From Opitutales bacterium (GTDB lineage Bacteria; Verrucomicrobiota; Verrucomicrobiia; Opitutales; Intestinicryptomonadaceae): a DNA stretch of 5,995 nt. Positions 5,188 to 5,995 of the stretch are shown here, piece after piece (position 1 is the first letter of the stretch; every line of letters starts with the position of its first letter). Both the position numbers and the translations under genes were made by a program. The notes beneath the pieces are model-generated. The model was not told where the DNA came from, ran no database searches, and was given only the letters and a program-made list of their open reading frames with translations. The DNA lies in contig JAFXRX010000169.1 of the NCBI GenBank assembly GCA_017526045.1, forward strand, positions 1 to 5,995, written 5' to 3'.

Positions 5188-5995
5188 ATGGACGGAATTC
5201 CACCTATCGCGCCTTTTTTGGCGAGGCTTGACGCGCTTGCCGAAAAGATGAACGCGCCCGATTTTTACAACGACCAGCGCACGGCATCGGCTGTCTCGCG
5301 CGAACACCAGCAGCTTGCAAGCTTGAAGGAAAAGTACGAGAGCCTCGAAAAGCTCTTCGCGCAAATCGCCGAAAACAAAGCCCTGATTGAAGACCCCGCA
5401 ACCGACGCGGAATTCAAAGAGCTCGCCCGCAAAGACCTGCAAAGCCTCGAAGCGCAGATTGAGCCGCTCAAAAAGGAAATTCTGCGCTACATGATTCCGC
5501 CCGAAGAGACCGACTCGCGCAACACCGTCGTTGAAATCCGCGCGGGCACGGGCGGCGACGAAGCCTCGCTATTCGCCGCCGACTTGTACAGAATGTACTC
5601 GCGCTTCGCCGACCGCAAGGGCTGGAAAGTCGAGCAGCTAAGCTCCAGCGAATCCCCCGCGGGCGGCTTCAAGGAAGTCTGTTTCCTTTTAAGCGGCACC
5701 GACGTCTACCGCTCGATGAAGTACGAAAGCGGCACGCACCGCGTCCAGCGCGTCCCCGTAACGGAGGCAAGCGGCAGAATCCACACCTCCGCCGCGACTG
5801 TCGCGGTTTTGCCCGAGGCGGAGGAAGTCGACATTCAAATCGACCCTTCGGAAATCGAAATTTCCATAGCCAGGGCAAGCGGCCCGGGCGGCCAGGGCGT
5901 AAACACGACCGACTCCGCCGTGCAAATTTTGCACAAGCCGACGGGCATGATTGTAAAGTGCGCCGACGAGCGCTCCCAGCTTAAAAACAAGCAAA
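5188..5995 (+). CDS. prfA: Peptide chain release factor 1, 3'-truncated
   Basis: The first 269 codons of RF1, which reads UAA and UAG in the ribosomal A site and triggers release of the finished protein. A coiled helical N-terminal domain (about 1-105, rich in Glu/Lys/Leu) is followed by EIRAGTGGDEASLFAADLYRMY (starting near residue 117) and KYESGTHRVQRVPVTEASGRIHT (178-200). The tripeptide Pro190-Val191-Thr192 sits at the RF1 codon-recognition site (PxT) and not the SPF of RF2, which fixes the paralogue. The catalytic GGQ is at 234-236 within SGPGGQGVNTTDSAVQ; the Gln is the usual target of PrmC methylation. Normal RF1 length is about 355-360, so roughly 90 residues are beyond the window. 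The ATG at 5188 gives the expected N-terminal length and has no Shine-Dalgarno sequence. prmC, often downstream of prfA, would lie beyond the edge and cannot be seen. The gene is 55 bp after the HAD stop. Confidence 0.95.
   Translation, partial: MDGIPPIAPFLARLDALAEKMNAPDFYNDQRTASAVSREHQQLASLKEKYESLEKLFAQIAENKALIEDPATDAEFKELARKDLQSLEAQIEPLKKEILRYMIPPEETDSRNTVVEIRAGTGGDEASLFAADLYRMYSRFADRKGWKVEQLSSSESPAGGFKEVCFLLSGTDVYRSMKYESGTHRVQRVPVTEASGRIHTSAATVAVLPEAEEVDIQIDPSEIEISIARASGPGGQGVNTTDSAVQILHKPTGMIVKCADERSQLKNKQ

Noticed and set aside
1..5995. CRISPR array, transposase, phage or toxin-antitoxin genes
   Set aside because: No regularly spaced direct repeats with unique spacers and no gene of these types was found on either strand.

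Overview
The window carries five protein-coding genes plus one further ribosomal-protein gene too short for routine ORF calling, that is six in all and every one on the + strand, with two of them cut by the window edges. The mix of a PEP-CTERM surface protein with a Val-Pro-Glu-Pro tail, a bL33 ribosomal protein that has lost most of its zinc cysteines, C-rich third codon positions and almost no Shine-Dalgarno sequences suggests a Gram-negative member of the Verrucomicrobia (perhaps an Opitutae-like anaerobe). This placement is an inference from gene style; no rRNA gene is present to confirm it. All three stop codons are used (TAA, TGA and TAG).

Layout. Positions 1-1147 hold the C-terminal three quarters of an acetyl-CoA hydrolase/succinate CoA-transferase family enzyme, a fermentation-type enzyme moving CoA between acetate and another acid. 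Thirteen bases later (1161-2144) comes an exported periplasmic-binding-protein-like solute receptor without transporter genes beside it; the two probably form one transcript. A short gap with a perfect 8-bp tandem repeat leads to rpmG (bL33, 2229-2399). The 283-bp gap that follows contains the most striking non-coding structure here: a roughly 145-bp nested imperfect palindrome (2408-2552) whose core is a perfect 15-bp inverted repeat ending in a T-rich tract, so it probably ends transcription and may be a dispersed extragenic element. A good sigma-70-like promoter (2628-2655) then drives a self-contained unit, an Asn-rich beta-helix-like PEP-CTERM protein (2683-3969) closed by a strong intrinsic terminator (3993-4029).

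The last part holds a HAD-superfamily phosphatase-like protein (4080-5132) and, 55 bp on, the first 269 codons of prfA, peptide chain release factor 1 (5188 to the window end). No terminator lies between these two.

The genes do not form one pathway: metabolism/uptake (left), ribosome and translation termination (rpmG, prfA), and cell surface (PEP-CTERM gene). I see no CRISPR array, transposase, tRNA, rRNA, phage gene or recognisable defence system. The points most worth a second look are the palindromic element, the SD-less AT-rich leaders with a shared AACAATTTAACA word, and the orphan binding protein next to the CoA-transferase.
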